NCBI GenBank assembly: GCA_964486685.1
Contig: CAZAOE010000003.1
Span: 7,568-71,567 of the forward strand
From: JAIOTH01 sp964486685
GTDB lineage: Bacteria; Patescibacteriota; Patescibacteriia; UBA1558; S5-K13
Direction of reading: 5' to 3'
Length of the DNA stretch: 64,000 nt
Each line of letters starts with the position of its first letter. The first letter of the stretch is position 1. Of the stretch, positions 8,816-16,435 are shown in pieces. The notes under the pieces were generated by a model. That model was given only the letters and a program-made list of their open reading frames with translations, was not told the origin of the DNA and made no database searches. The position numbers and the translations under genes are program-made.

Positions 8816-8844
8816 TGTTTGAAATTTGTAATTTAATAAAGCAT

Positions 8845-8919
8845 TGGGTCGTAGCCAAGTGGTAAGGCAACGGGTTTTGATCCCGTCATGCGTAGGTTCG
8901 AATCCTACCGACCCAGCCA
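8845..8919 (+). tRNA. tRNA-Gln (anticodon UUG)
   Basis: Acceptor arms TGGGTCG (8845-8851) and CGACCCA (8909-8915) pair perfectly, followed by discriminator G and an encoded CCA (8917-8919). The anticodon stem ACGGG/CCCGT encloses TTTTGAT, with the anticodon TTG at 8877-8879. The T-arm loop TTCGAAT is canonical. CCA is encoded in the gene. Confidence 0.95.
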
Positions 8920-8970
8920 TTCTTCGCTCTCGCTTTACTCGAGCTACGAATGGCACGGCCATTAACTTAA

Positions 8971-9060
8971 GGAGAGTTGCCAGAGCGGTCGAATGGGACA
9001 GTCTTGAAAACTGTTGAGCCTTTACGGGTTCCGGGGGTTCGAATCCCTCACTCTCCGCCA
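8971..9060 (+). tRNA. tRNA-Ser (anticodon UGA)
   Basis: This is a class II tRNA of 90 bases with a long variable arm. The acceptor GGAGAGT pairs with ACTCTCC, then G and an encoded CCA. The anticodon stem ACAGT/ACTGT encloses CTTGAAA with TGA at 9005-9007. It is 51 bases after tRNA-Gln and most likely shares its transcript. The spacer has an imperfect inverted repeat (CCATTCTTCGCTC / GAGCTACGAATGG). Confidence 0.95.
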
Positions 9061-9173
9061 TCTCATGCTAGCACGATAATATTAAAAATGACTTCTTTAT
9101 GGAGCTGTTTTTTTTATTTGACCTTAGTCTATAATTAAGTTAACATATCTATAGTAAGTAATTTTATAAATAT

Positions 9174-10403
9174 ATGCCCACTAAAAAAATTATAACTAGG
9201 GGTCCTAAATCTAAAATTGTTGCTTCAAAAAAAGTTAAAAAGAAAATTACCAATAAAAAATCGTTAAAAATACATAGAAACGAAAAATTTAAGGGTATAT
9301 ACATACAATATAAAATTAATATCGAACTACACGAAAAATCAGTTTTTGTGATAGGTGATTATGCCAATAAATATGATTCTTCAATAAAAAAAAGACTTAA
9401 TGAAATATATGAAAAAATAAAAACAAAAAAAGGAAAACTAACTGTTTTAGATTTGAATACTTTGGAAAAATATTTAGAGATGCATCCTCAACAAGAATCC
9501 TTGTTTGCAAAAAATACAATTGTATCTATAGTGTCATTGATGGATAATGTTTTTTCTTCAATATTTAGATATTATTATTCTAACAATCCAGAAAGATTAT
9601 CTATTGAAAATAAATCAATTACATATGCGGAACTCAATGAGGTGGCTAAGATTGAAGACGCAAAAACATATCTACTAGATAAAGAAATAGAAAAAATACT
9701 TCTAAATGAAGGTATAAAAGATAGATTCCGTATTCTAAAAGAAGACATGGGCATTACACTTCCTGATAACAAAGAACATCTAGATGAATTAAATAAACTG
9801 ATTAAAACGCGCAATCTTATTGTTCATAATTCATGTTGTGCTGATCAAGAATATATAAAAAAATATGGTTCGAAGGGTATGGAAAAGGGAAGTCATATTC
9901 CTTTAAACAAACAGTACCTATTGGACTCCCTAGCCCTAGTTTTTTATATAGGTGGCTTTATCCTACAATCTGTGCAAATTAAATATGCTGATAAAAAACT
10001 TGATGACAGAGACTTTATACTTAATGACTTGATACACGAATTGGTAAAGAAAGAAAAATTCACGTACATTAAAGAATTATATAATGCTTCAAAAATTTTT
10101 ACTTTAACTGATATGACTAAAAAAATGATTGTTATTAACTTTTGTATTGGAGCAAAAAAACAAGGAAGGTCTAAACAACACATTGATCAGATTTTAGAAA
10201 AAGAGGATTGGAGCGTTGAAGATGACGATCTATCGCTATATTTATATGCATTAAAAGATCAACATAATATGTTTTATTCTCACTTAAAAAAACTTATAAA
10301 AAATAACCAAATACGTAAAAGAGAGTTATTAGAGTGGGAAATATTTACATTTTATAGAAAAAAAGCAAAATTTAGGGAAATAATAAAAAAAGTAATAAAA
10401 TAA
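9174..10403 (+). CDS. HEPN-like domain protein, first gene of the post-tRNA island
   Basis: The 409-residue product starts with a Lys/Arg-rich segment (1-45). A mainly helical central region ends in KTRNLIVHNS, where Arg213 and His218 form the R-x4-H motif of HEPN domains. In that fold the Arg-His pair is often the RNase active site or is used in RNA binding. The C-terminal part (about 270-409) is helical and charged, with no motif I recognise. The gene follows the two tRNA genes directly and sits near nuclease and restriction-modification genes, a typical place for defence cargo. RNase function is inferred from one motif and the context. Confidence 0.55.
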   Translation: MPTKKIITRGPKSKIVASKKVKKKITNKKSLKIHRNEKFKGIYIQYKINIELHEKSVFVIGDYANKYDSSIKKRLNEIYEKIKTKKGKLTVLDLNTLEKYLEMHPQQESLFAKNTIVSIVSLMDNVFSSIFRYYYSNNPERLSIENKSITYAELNEVAKIEDAKTYLLDKEIEKILLNEGIKDRFRILKEDMGITLPDNKEHLDELNKLIKTRNLIVHNSCCADQEYIKKYGSKGMEKGSHIPLNKQYLLDSLALVFYIGGFILQSVQIKYADKKLDDRDFILNDLIHELVKKEKFTYIKELYNASKIFTLTDMTKKMIVINFCIGAKKQGRSKQHIDQILEKEDWSVEDDDLSLYLYALKDQHNMFYSHLKKLIKNNQIRKRELLEWEIFTFYRKKAKFREIIKKVIK

Positions 10404-10499
10404 TATAATGTTATCTGACTAAAGAAGAGTGTGGTTGTGTCACTTTTGTCACCTTTTAAAGAAGCGCTCGAGGATCTTATTTATTGAAATGAAGAAAAA

Positions 10500-10613
10500 T
10501 GCTAGAATAACCTTACTGGGCTTGACGAAATTGGGGTTCCAGCCCGATGTAGCCCGCCAATTAATTCGTTAGAATTAATTGTCCTGAGCGAAGTCGAAGG
10601 ACACTCGAAAAAT
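10500..10613. repeat. Cluster of interspersed inverted repeats after the HEPN gene
   Basis: Three units are visible: GGGCT...AGCCC around 10518-10556, CAATTAATTC gtta GAATTAATTG (a perfect 10-bp inverted repeat at 10558-10581), and GTCCTGAGCGAAGTCGAAGGAC at 10581-10602. The last has the GCGAAGTC core that is repeated three times inside the MiaB insertion near 55166-55272. Confidence 0.55.
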
Positions 10614-10637
10614 CATCTACTAGGTAGATGTTTTTTG
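10614..10637 (+). terminator. Rho-independent terminator
   Basis: CATCTAC tag GTAGATG followed by TTTTTTG. It ends transcription of the HEPN gene or of the repeat cluster behind it. Confidence 0.75.
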
Positions 10638-10654
10638 TTTGAAAAATTGATAAA

Positions 10655-10693
10655 ATAAAAAAACTTCTCGTGATAATTACGAGAAGTTTTTTA
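10655..10693. terminator. Bidirectional terminator next to the HNH gene
   Basis: The A/T-flanked stem AAACTTCTCGT...ACGAGAAGTTT works in either direction. It lies seven bases past the HNH gene stop on the minus strand. Confidence 0.8.
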
Positions 10694-10699
10694 AAATGA

Positions 10700-10987
10700 T
10701 TAATTTCTAATTGCACATTTTAATTGTGAAGAATCTCCTTTTTTCACATTATTTTTCCAGTGTAATGGTTGTAAATTAGAGAGAGCATCACTTCCATCCC
10801 GTGAATCTGGCACAATATGATCTATTTCCCATCCGTATTTTGCATCTCTGTCACCGTGTTTGCTAAATTGCATCCACGCATTACAAGCGTCTTTTCTATA
10901 GATATTGGGATTATTATTGCCAACAATTTTTCCTTTTTTCCAAACTGCTGCAATTATATCACTTGACCATCTTTCTATTCTATACAT
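10700..10987 (-). CDS. Small HNH-family nuclease
   Basis: This compact 95-residue protein carries a complete HNH core: WEIDHIVP with Asp56-His57, Asn71 in LSNLQPLHW, His76, and Asn79-Asn80. These are the metal- and phosphate-binding residues of the beta-beta-alpha-metal nuclease fold. There is no separate DNA-recognition domain. The gene is divergent from the restriction-modification pair, with 346 bp between. It could be a stand-alone homing-type or defence nuclease, or a nicking partner of the neighbouring system; the sequence does not decide. Confidence 0.75.
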   Translation of the reverse strand: MYRIERWSSDIIAAVWKKGKIVGNNNPNIYRKDACNAWMQFSKHGDRDAKYGWEIDHIVPDSRDGSDALSNLQPLHWKNNVKKGDSSQLKCAIRN

Positions 10988-11024
10988 AATTCTTTAAAAT
11001 TAATAATTAAATATTTACTAAAAA

Positions 11025-11125
11025 TTGAAAATGTGCTATCCTTTAGTTGTTAAAAGTGTTTTGTGTAGGATTTCGATTTTACACATTTTCAAACGAGGTT
11101 CAATGAGGCCTCGTTTTGATTTTTA
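11025..11125 (+). ncRNA. Possible small RNA with its own terminator
   Basis: The 346-bp gap between the HNH and methylase genes has no ORF of note. It contains TTGAAAATGTG (11025-11035) and its exact reverse complement CACATTTTCAA (11082-11092), with an inner stem TGTGTA...TACACA. A clear rho-independent hairpin, AAACGAGG...CCTCGTTT, plus T-run follows at 11091-11125. The shape suggests a short structured transcript or leader on the plus strand that ends before the methylase gene. No RNA family is recognised and no strong promoter is visible. Confidence 0.35.
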
Positions 11126-11333
11126 GAATTTTCAAAACTTAATAAAAATATAATTAATCTTATTTTACAAAATACCAAAATACTATATATAGTAGTCTAA
11201 CTATGTTTTAGTATACCACATTTTGTGTTTTTTTACAAATTATAATTGTGGATAAATGCCTTTTTGTCCTAATATAGTGGGGATTCAAAATATTTTATTT
11301 GATTTTTTTATATGAAAATGGGAGAATAGATAT

Positions 11334-12143
11334 ATGACTAAACCATATTACAAAAGCAAAGATGGCAAATTTGTTTTATATAAGGAAGATACTTTAGAAT
11401 ATTTAAAAAAGCTCAAAAAGGATTCGGTCGACATGATTTTTGCTGATCCACCGTATTTTCTTTCAAGTGGAACTTTCACTTGCCAAAATGGGAAAATGGT
11501 TAGCGTTAAAAAAGGAAATTGGGATTTAAGCAATGGTCTAAAGAAAAATTTTAAATTTCAAAGAGAATGGATTAAATTATGTAAGAAAATATTAAAACCA
11601 AATGGAACAATATGGATCAGCGGAACCTATCATTCTATTTATCAATGTGGCTTTGCTTTACAAGCCGAAGGATATCATCTTTTGAATGATGTATCTTGGT
11701 TTAAACCAAACGCAGCCCCTAATTTAAGTTGTAGATTTTTTACCGCTAGCCACGAAACATTAATTTGGGCCAAAAAAGACAAGAAAGCAAAACATAAATT
11801 TAATTATGATTTAATGAGAGACGGTAAATGGCCAGAAGATAAATTTAAAGTCCCCAATAAACAAATGAGATCTGTTTGGTCAATTAATACTCCTAAAAAT
11901 GGCGAAAAACAATTCGGAAAACATCCCACTCAAAAACCAATGGATTTGTTGAAAAGAATTATTTTGGCTAGCACAGATAAAAATGATTTAGTTTTAGATC
12001 CATTTACTGGAAGTTCCACTACTGGAATCGCTGCTCACATGTTAGGTCGAAGATTTGTTGGAATTGATAAGGAAAAAAAGTATTTAGATTTATCGATTAA
12101 AAGATTTGAACACTTAGAAAAAAATCAAAAATTAAATATATAA
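11334..12143 (+). CDS. Adenine-N6 DNA methyltransferase, DpnA-like (type II R-M)
   Basis: The 269-residue enzyme has beta-class motif order: the catalytic DPPY is at 38-41 (FADPPYFLS) and the SAM-binding DPFTGSS at 222-228, with KHPTQKP at 196-202. Long stretches, such as MIFADPPYFLS, LKPNGTIWISG and APNLSCRFF, match from memory the DpnA methylase of the DpnII system, which methylates GATC. GATC specificity is therefore likely but unproven. A putative restriction enzyme gene starts four bases downstream, making a compact R-M operon. This island is distinct from the surrounding housekeeping genes. Confidence 0.85.
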   Translation: MTKPYYKSKDGKFVLYKEDTLEYLKKLKKDSVDMIFADPPYFLSSGTFTCQNGKMVSVKKGNWDLSNGLKKNFKFQREWIKLCKKILKPNGTIWISGTYHSIYQCGFALQAEGYHLLNDVSWFKPNAAPNLSCRFFTASHETLIWAKKDKKAKHKFNYDLMRDGKWPEDKFKVPNKQMRSVWSINTPKNGEKQFGKHPTQKPMDLLKRIILASTDKNDLVLDPFTGSSTTGIAAHMLGRRFVGIDKEKKYLDLSIKRFEHLEKNQKLNI

Positions 12144-12147
12144 AATT

Positions 12148-12918
12148 ATGGCTAATAGTAAATCATGGGCGAAAATATTTAAAGATCATAATATCGGTGA
12201 ACACGATTTTTCTAAGAAACCCTTCATTCTTAACGCTGAAGATATTAAAAAGTCTTGTCAAAGATTTAAAAAAACTGCTGAAAAGGAAGTTCGTATTTTG
12301 TGTAAACAAGACACAAGAGAATCTCGTCCAAGAATATTTAGAAATAATAATTTATTCTTGTTGCCAGTTAAAAATGGAATATATAATATTATAAAAGGAG
12401 AGGGTTATATAGATATGCCGGAAATTAAAAAAGAGATAACAGTTTATAACTCAAAATTAAATTTTCATTTAGATTCTTCGGAAATCGGTAATTCTGAGAT
12501 GCAACATTTGGATTTTGCTTATGCCTCTAGTTTAATAAGAACATTCATGGAAGATACTAGTTTAGTATTAACAATCCGAGGAAGAAAATATACTCCAGAA
12601 TTTAATTTTTCAGTAGGAAAACAAAATATTAGTGTCCAAAGCGTACAAACAGAAGTTGATGCAGGATATGAGGGAAAAAAACAAATAGTATTAATAGAGG
12701 CAAAAAGTCCGGGTATTAAAAATACAATTATTAGACAACTATATTACCCATTTAGACAATGGCAAAATTGCACTAATAAAAAAATTGTTACCTTATTTTT
12801 TGAAAGAGATCAAAAAGAAAATTCTTATTCAATTTGGCAATTTCAATTTAAAAATGTTAAAGACTATTCTAGTATAGAATTAGTTAAATCTGGAAAATAT
12901 AGAATAATAGAAAAATAA
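12148..12918 (+). CDS. Putative type II restriction endonuclease (PD-(D/E)xK)
   Basis: The 256-residue product is encoded four bases after the methylase stop, the usual partner position. A PD-(D/E)xK-like core is visible: Asp161 in TEVDAGYEG, then a beta strand IVLIEAKS with Glu174 and Lys176. The sequence does not resemble the DpnII or MboI nucleases that normally accompany DpnA-like methylases. The upstream 150 residues would hold recognition functions but show no motif I know. A terminator follows at once. Function is inferred from operon position and the catalytic triad. Confidence 0.7.
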   Translation: MANSKSWAKIFKDHNIGEHDFSKKPFILNAEDIKKSCQRFKKTAEKEVRILCKQDTRESRPRIFRNNNLFLLPVKNGIYNIIKGEGYIDMPEIKKEITVYNSKLNFHLDSSEIGNSEMQHLDFAYASSLIRTFMEDTSLVLTIRGRKYTPEFNFSVGKQNISVQSVQTEVDAGYEGKKQIVLIEAKSPGIKNTIIRQLYYPFRQWQNCTNKKIVTLFFERDQKENSYSIWQFQFKNVKDYSSIELVKSGKYRIIEK

Positions 12919-12929
12919 ATATATTAAAA

Positions 12930-12966
12930 ATCACTTCAAATAAAACAAATGAAGTGCTTTTTTTGT
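12930..12966 (+). terminator. Terminator of the R-M operon
   Basis: CACTTCA...TGAAGTG stem (12932-12938 and 12950-12956) followed by C and eight Ts. Confidence 0.85.
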
Positions 12967-13056
12967 TGATTTTGATATAATGATAGTAAGTTTAAAACGC
13001 AAAACGCAAAACTAATTTCTACAACCTAATAAGCTAACCCCCTACAAGCTAACCTT

Positions 13057-13425
13057 ATGTCTAAATTTTTAAAATGGACCCCGCGAATTTTAACAATTGC
13101 TTTTATTTTATTCATCAGTTTATTTGCTTTAGATTCTTTCGGAGGAGATGTTCCTGTTTTACATCAAATTATCGGATTTATAATTCATCTTATCCCTAGT
13201 TTTGTTTTAGTGGCCATTTTAATCTTGGCTTGGAAAAAACCTCAGATTGGAGGAATAATATTTTTAGGAATTGGCTGTGCCTTTACTATATTTTTTAATA
13301 CCTATGAGCATTTACTCAATTTTTTACTTATTTCGTGCCCGGTATTTATAATAGGAATATTGTTTTTAATAACGCAAAACGCAAAGTTTAAAACGCAAAA
13401 TAAAAAACTTAAAATTAATAATTAA
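13057..13425 (+). CDS. Small multi-pass membrane protein (unknown)
   Basis: The 122-residue hydrophobic protein has about four predicted membrane segments (roughly 10-27, 36-58, 66-84 and 88-105). The soluble tail from about residue 107 (TQNAKFKTQNKKLKINN) is encoded by the 'aaaacgcaaaacgcaaa' intergenic word repeat, so the ORF appears to have run into a repeat. It is preceded by the 'ctacaacctaataagcta' repeat. It resembles small hypothetical membrane proteins seen in many bacteria, and I cannot assign a role. Confidence 0.6.
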   Translation: MSKFLKWTPRILTIAFILFISLFALDSFGGDVPVLHQIIGFIIHLIPSFVLVAILILAWKKPQIGGIIFLGIGCAFTIFFNTYEHLLNFLLISCPVFIIGILFLITQNAKFKTQNKKLKINN

Positions 13426-13453
13426 AAAAAACTTTCAACTTTCTACAAAAATT

Positions 13454-14092
13454 ATGGACAAACAAGATTTAATCCAAAAATGGAAAGAGGAGGATCTGAA
13501 TTTTGATGAATCTGTTATCAAAGCATTTTTAGATGTCCCCAGAGAAAATTTTGTTTTAAAAGGTCATAAAGCTTTAGCTTATCAAGACACTCCCTTGCCA
13601 ATATTAGAAAACCAAACTATTTCACAGCCAAAAACAGTAATGATAATGACTCAAGCATTAGAATTAAAACCAGGACAAAAAATTTTAGAAATTGGAACCG
13701 GCTCTGGATATCAAGCGGCTATTATTTCTAAAATCATTGGTGAAAAGGGTAGGACTATTACACTAGAAATTAGAGATGAATTATTTAAAATGGCTAAAAA
13801 AAACTTAAAAAATTACAAAAACGTTGAAGTGATTAAGGGTGATGGTAGTATTGGATATCAAAAACAAGCACCTTATGACAGGATAATCTTAACAGCAACA
13901 GCTCCTTATATATCAGATGAATTAAAACAGCAACTTAAAAACAACGGAATAATATTAAGCCCTGTCGCTAAAAGCGGATTCCAAAAAATGATTAAACTTA
14001 TCAAAAACAAAGATGGCTTTAAAAAAGAAGATTTAGGATATTTTTCATTTGTTCCATTAATAGGACAAGGTGGTTGTAAAAATATGCTATAA
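13454..14092 (+). CDS. pcm: Protein-L-isoaspartate O-methyltransferase
   Basis: The 212-residue enzyme uses SAM to methylate isoaspartyl residues in aged proteins, starting their repair. The family signature 'VPRENFVL...LAYQDTPLPI' is followed by ENQTISQPKTV near 55-66 and the SAM-binding loop LEIGTGSGYQAA near 78-89. The C-terminal 'GYFSFVPLIGQGG' is also characteristic. Length matches the family. It lies between two membrane protein genes and is 33 bp before the next one. Confidence 0.92.
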   Translation: MDKQDLIQKWKEEDLNFDESVIKAFLDVPRENFVLKGHKALAYQDTPLPILENQTISQPKTVMIMTQALELKPGQKILEIGTGSGYQAAIISKIIGEKGRTITLEIRDELFKMAKKNLKNYKNVEVIKGDGSIGYQKQAPYDRIILTATAPYISDELKQQLKNNGIILSPVAKSGFQKMIKLIKNKDGFKKEDLGYFSFVPLIGQGGCKNML

Positions 14093-14125
14093 TGAAGACA
14101 ATAAATTAAATAATAATTAAATATT

Positions 14126-14689
14126 ATGTCTACTAAAATTAAAGAATATTTAAATATCCAAAACTGGGATAAAATAAAAATTATTGCTTCTGTAAATGCC
14201 AAAACATTAGAATTAATTATTCTGTCTAGTCTAGCCTTAATAACGCCTATATTTTTAAAACACCCCCAAATACTTGTCGGAGTTATTATTAATGCCATTC
14301 TCATTAAGGGAGCTTTGTCTTTAAAAAAATATCAACTTTTACCCTTAATAATAATGCCTTCTGTTGGTGTAGTGCTGGGTGGATATTTATTTGGAGGTTT
14401 AACAAAATTTGTATTTTTTATAATGCCGTTTATTTGGCTTGGCAACACTATATTAATATACTTATTTAAAAAAAGAACAAATAAAAACTATATTTTCACG
14501 CTTTTATTGGCATCTTTTTCAAAAATGACATTTTTATTTTTAAGTGCCTTAATTTTATATTTATTAAATATAATTCCAAAACCACTTTTAATGGCTATGG
14601 GCTATATGCAATTTATAACCGCTATTTTAGGTGGCACCCTAGTATTAACTGAATTAAAAATTGAAAAATGGTTCAAACCCATTAAATGA
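14126..14689 (+). CDS. Integral membrane protein beside the hydrogenase genes
   Basis: The 187-residue product has about six hydrophobic segments, a Gly-rich PSVGVVLGGYLFGGL turn, and short cytoplasmic loops. The size and pattern look like an ECF-type S component or a similar small transporter, but no diagnostic motif is present. It starts 33 bp after pcm and ends 48 bp before the NuoE-like hydrogenase subunit, all on the same strand. It might be a membrane partner of the hydrogenase or a cofactor or metal importer for it. This is positional inference only. Confidence 0.5.
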   Translation: MSTKIKEYLNIQNWDKIKIIASVNAKTLELIILSSLALITPIFLKHPQILVGVIINAILIKGALSLKKYQLLPLIIMPSVGVVLGGYLFGGLTKFVFFIMPFIWLGNTILIYLFKKRTNKNYIFTLLLASFSKMTFLFLSALILYLLNIIPKPLLMAMGYMQFITAILGGTLVLTELKIEKWFKPIK

Positions 14690-14737
14690 ATAAGAAATGT
14701 AAAAACTGGCATAAAACTTATTGTAACCAATTAATGT

Positions 14738-15187
14738 ATGAACAATATAAAAAATAAAAAAAAATCATCTAACGGGTCTAAGAAAAAATTAATCATAGAA
14801 CACCTCCATGATATTCAAGCTAAGCACGGATTTATTTCAGAAAAAGAATTAAAAAAACTAAGCTTTCAAACAAAAAAATCCGTAGCCGAGCTTTATGAAG
14901 CGGCATCATCTTACGCTTATTTTAGTTTTGAAAAAAAACCAGAAAAATTAATCAAAATTTGTGATAGTCCTGTCTGTCATCTGAAGGGCAGTGAAAATTT
15001 ACTTAAACATATTGAGAAATTAATCGGAATTAAAGTAGGAAATAAAAATTCTAAAGTTGGTTTAGAAACAACTCAATGTTTAGGTTTATGTGATCAAGCT
15101 CCAGTAATACAAATTAACGATAAATTTTATACCAAACTAACCAAAGATAAAATTGCACAAATCCTAAAGAAGCAAAAAATATTATAA
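14738..15187 (+). CDS. NuoE-like [2Fe-2S] subunit of NAD-dependent [FeFe] hydrogenase
   Basis: The 149-residue product has the thioredoxin-like ferredoxin fold of NuoE/HydC. The N-terminal helical part is followed by the cluster ligands CDSPVC (C-x4-C) and CLGLC (C-x3-C). In HydABC-type hydrogenases this subunit passes electrons between the NADH-oxidising NuoF-like subunit and the catalytic subunit. The following two genes encode exactly those partners. A 162-bp spacer of 'attcgta' repeats separates it from the NuoF-like gene. Confidence 0.85.
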   Translation: MNNIKNKKKSSNGSKKKLIIEHLHDIQAKHGFISEKELKKLSFQTKKSVAELYEAASSYAYFSFEKKPEKLIKICDSPVCHLKGSENLLKHIEKLIGIKVGNKNSKVGLETTQCLGLCDQAPVIQINDKFYTKLTKDKIAQILKKQKIL

Positions 15188-15349
15188 TACCAATATACGA
15201 ATGTATACTAATTATACCAATACAATACGAATAGAATTTATAAATGATTTATAAATTTTAGGATTAATTAAATTATTAGTATAATATTCGTATCATTGGT
15301 ATTAATTAGTATATTAGCATTATTATATTAGCATTATAATCATTCGTAT
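15188..15349. repeat. 'ATTCGTA/ATTAGTA' word repeat with long imperfect inversion
   Basis: The spacer between the NuoE-like and NuoF-like genes is made of 'taccaatatacgaatgtatactaat'-type words in the left half and their inverse ('attcgtatcattggtattaattagtata') in the right half, so it can fold into a long AT-rich hairpin. Near-identical vocabularies fill the spacers at 28430-28563 and 45664-45806, each ending right at the next start codon. Confidence 0.6.
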
Positions 15350-16432
15350 ATGCAAATACTTGTAAAAAATAACTTCCAGACCTGGAAAAAAATAAAAAAT
15401 CTCAGTTCCCAAAAAATAATAGAAAAAATAAAACAATCAGGCCTTAATGGCAGAGGCGGGGCTAATTTTCCTGTTGGAAAAAAATGGAAATTTTCTTATC
15501 CTGTAAAATATTTAATCTGTAATGCTGATGAAAGCGAACCTGGCACTTTTAAAGACCACTTTGTTTTAAAACATTGCCCAGAATTAGTTATTGAAGGTAT
15601 TAATATCGGAATAAAGGCCTTAAAAGTTGAAACTGCTTATATCTATTTACGCGAAGAATATAAAAAGCTAAAGCCAGAATTTGAAAGCATAATTAAAAAA
15701 CATTCTCCTTATAATATTAAAGTCATTATTGGGGCTGGGGCCTATATTTGTGGCGAAGAAACCGGCCAAATTAATAGCTTAGAGGGCCTACGAGCTGAAT
15801 CTCGACATAAACCACCTTATCCGGCTGAAAAGGGCCTATTTGACAAAAAAACCTGCGTTAATAATATAGAAACTTTTGCTAGAATACCTTTAATTTGGCA
15901 GAAGGGTTTTAATCCTAAATTATTATTATTTTCTATTTCTGGGGATGTAGAAAAACCTGGCGTCTATGAAATTGAAGTCGGAACCAAATTAGCAAAATTA
16001 TTAAACTTAGCTCAAGCAAAAAATCCTAAAGCAATATTTTTAGGTGCTAGTGGCGGTTGTTTTCCTGCTGACCCTAATTTTATTCTCAATCATGAATATA
16101 TTAAAAATAAAGGTGGTCTTTTGGGCGCTGGAGGTCTAATTGTTTTAAATCAAACCCGCGATATCGTAGACACTTGTCGTTCAATTATTCAATTTTTTAC
16201 CGATGAAAATTGCGGTAAATGTACTCCTTGCCGGGAAGGAAATTTTCGCTTATTACAATTATTCCAGGTTATTCTTAGTCGAAAATGGACTAAAGAAGAA
16301 TTTGAATGGATTAAAAAATTAATCCAATTTATTCCCCAGGGCTCGCAATGCGCCTTAGGTCAATCATCAACTTTGCATTTAAGTACGGCTTTGAAATATT
16401 TTAAAAATGATTTTTTAGCTAAAATTGAATAA
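15350..16432 (+). CDS. NuoF-like NADH-binding subunit of the hydrogenase
   Basis: The 360-residue flavoprotein oxidises NADH. It has LNGRGGANFPVGKKW (NADH/FMN site, near 33-47), NADESEPGTFKD (near 63-74), GAYICGEETGQINSLEG (near 127-143), and a C-terminal 4Fe-4S site (NCGKCTPCREGNFRL with the fourth Cys in 'SQCALGQ'). It corresponds to the NuoF core of HydB. The extra N-terminal thioredoxin-like and C-terminal ferredoxin domains of longer HydB proteins are absent. It ends three bases before hydA, so the two are translated together. Confidence 0.88.
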   Translation: MQILVKNNFQTWKKIKNLSSQKIIEKIKQSGLNGRGGANFPVGKKWKFSYPVKYLICNADESEPGTFKDHFVLKHCPELVIEGINIGIKALKVETAYIYLREEYKKLKPEFESIIKKHSPYNIKVIIGAGAYICGEETGQINSLEGLRAESRHKPPYPAEKGLFDKKTCVNNIETFARIPLIWQKGFNPKLLLFSISGDVEKPGVYEIEVGTKLAKLLNLAQAKNPKAIFLGASGGCFPADPNFILNHEYIKNKGGLLGAGGLIVLNQTRDIVDTCRSIIQFFTDENCGKCTPCREGNFRLLQLFQVILSRKWTKEEFEWIKKLIQFIPQGSQCALGQSSTLHLSTALKYFKNDFLAKIE

Positions 16433-16435
16433 ATT

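Noticed and set aside
8774..9061. Open frame of 95 codons on the minus strand across the tRNA genes
   Set aside because: It is antisense to two well-formed tRNA genes and its peptide reflects the tRNA sequences.
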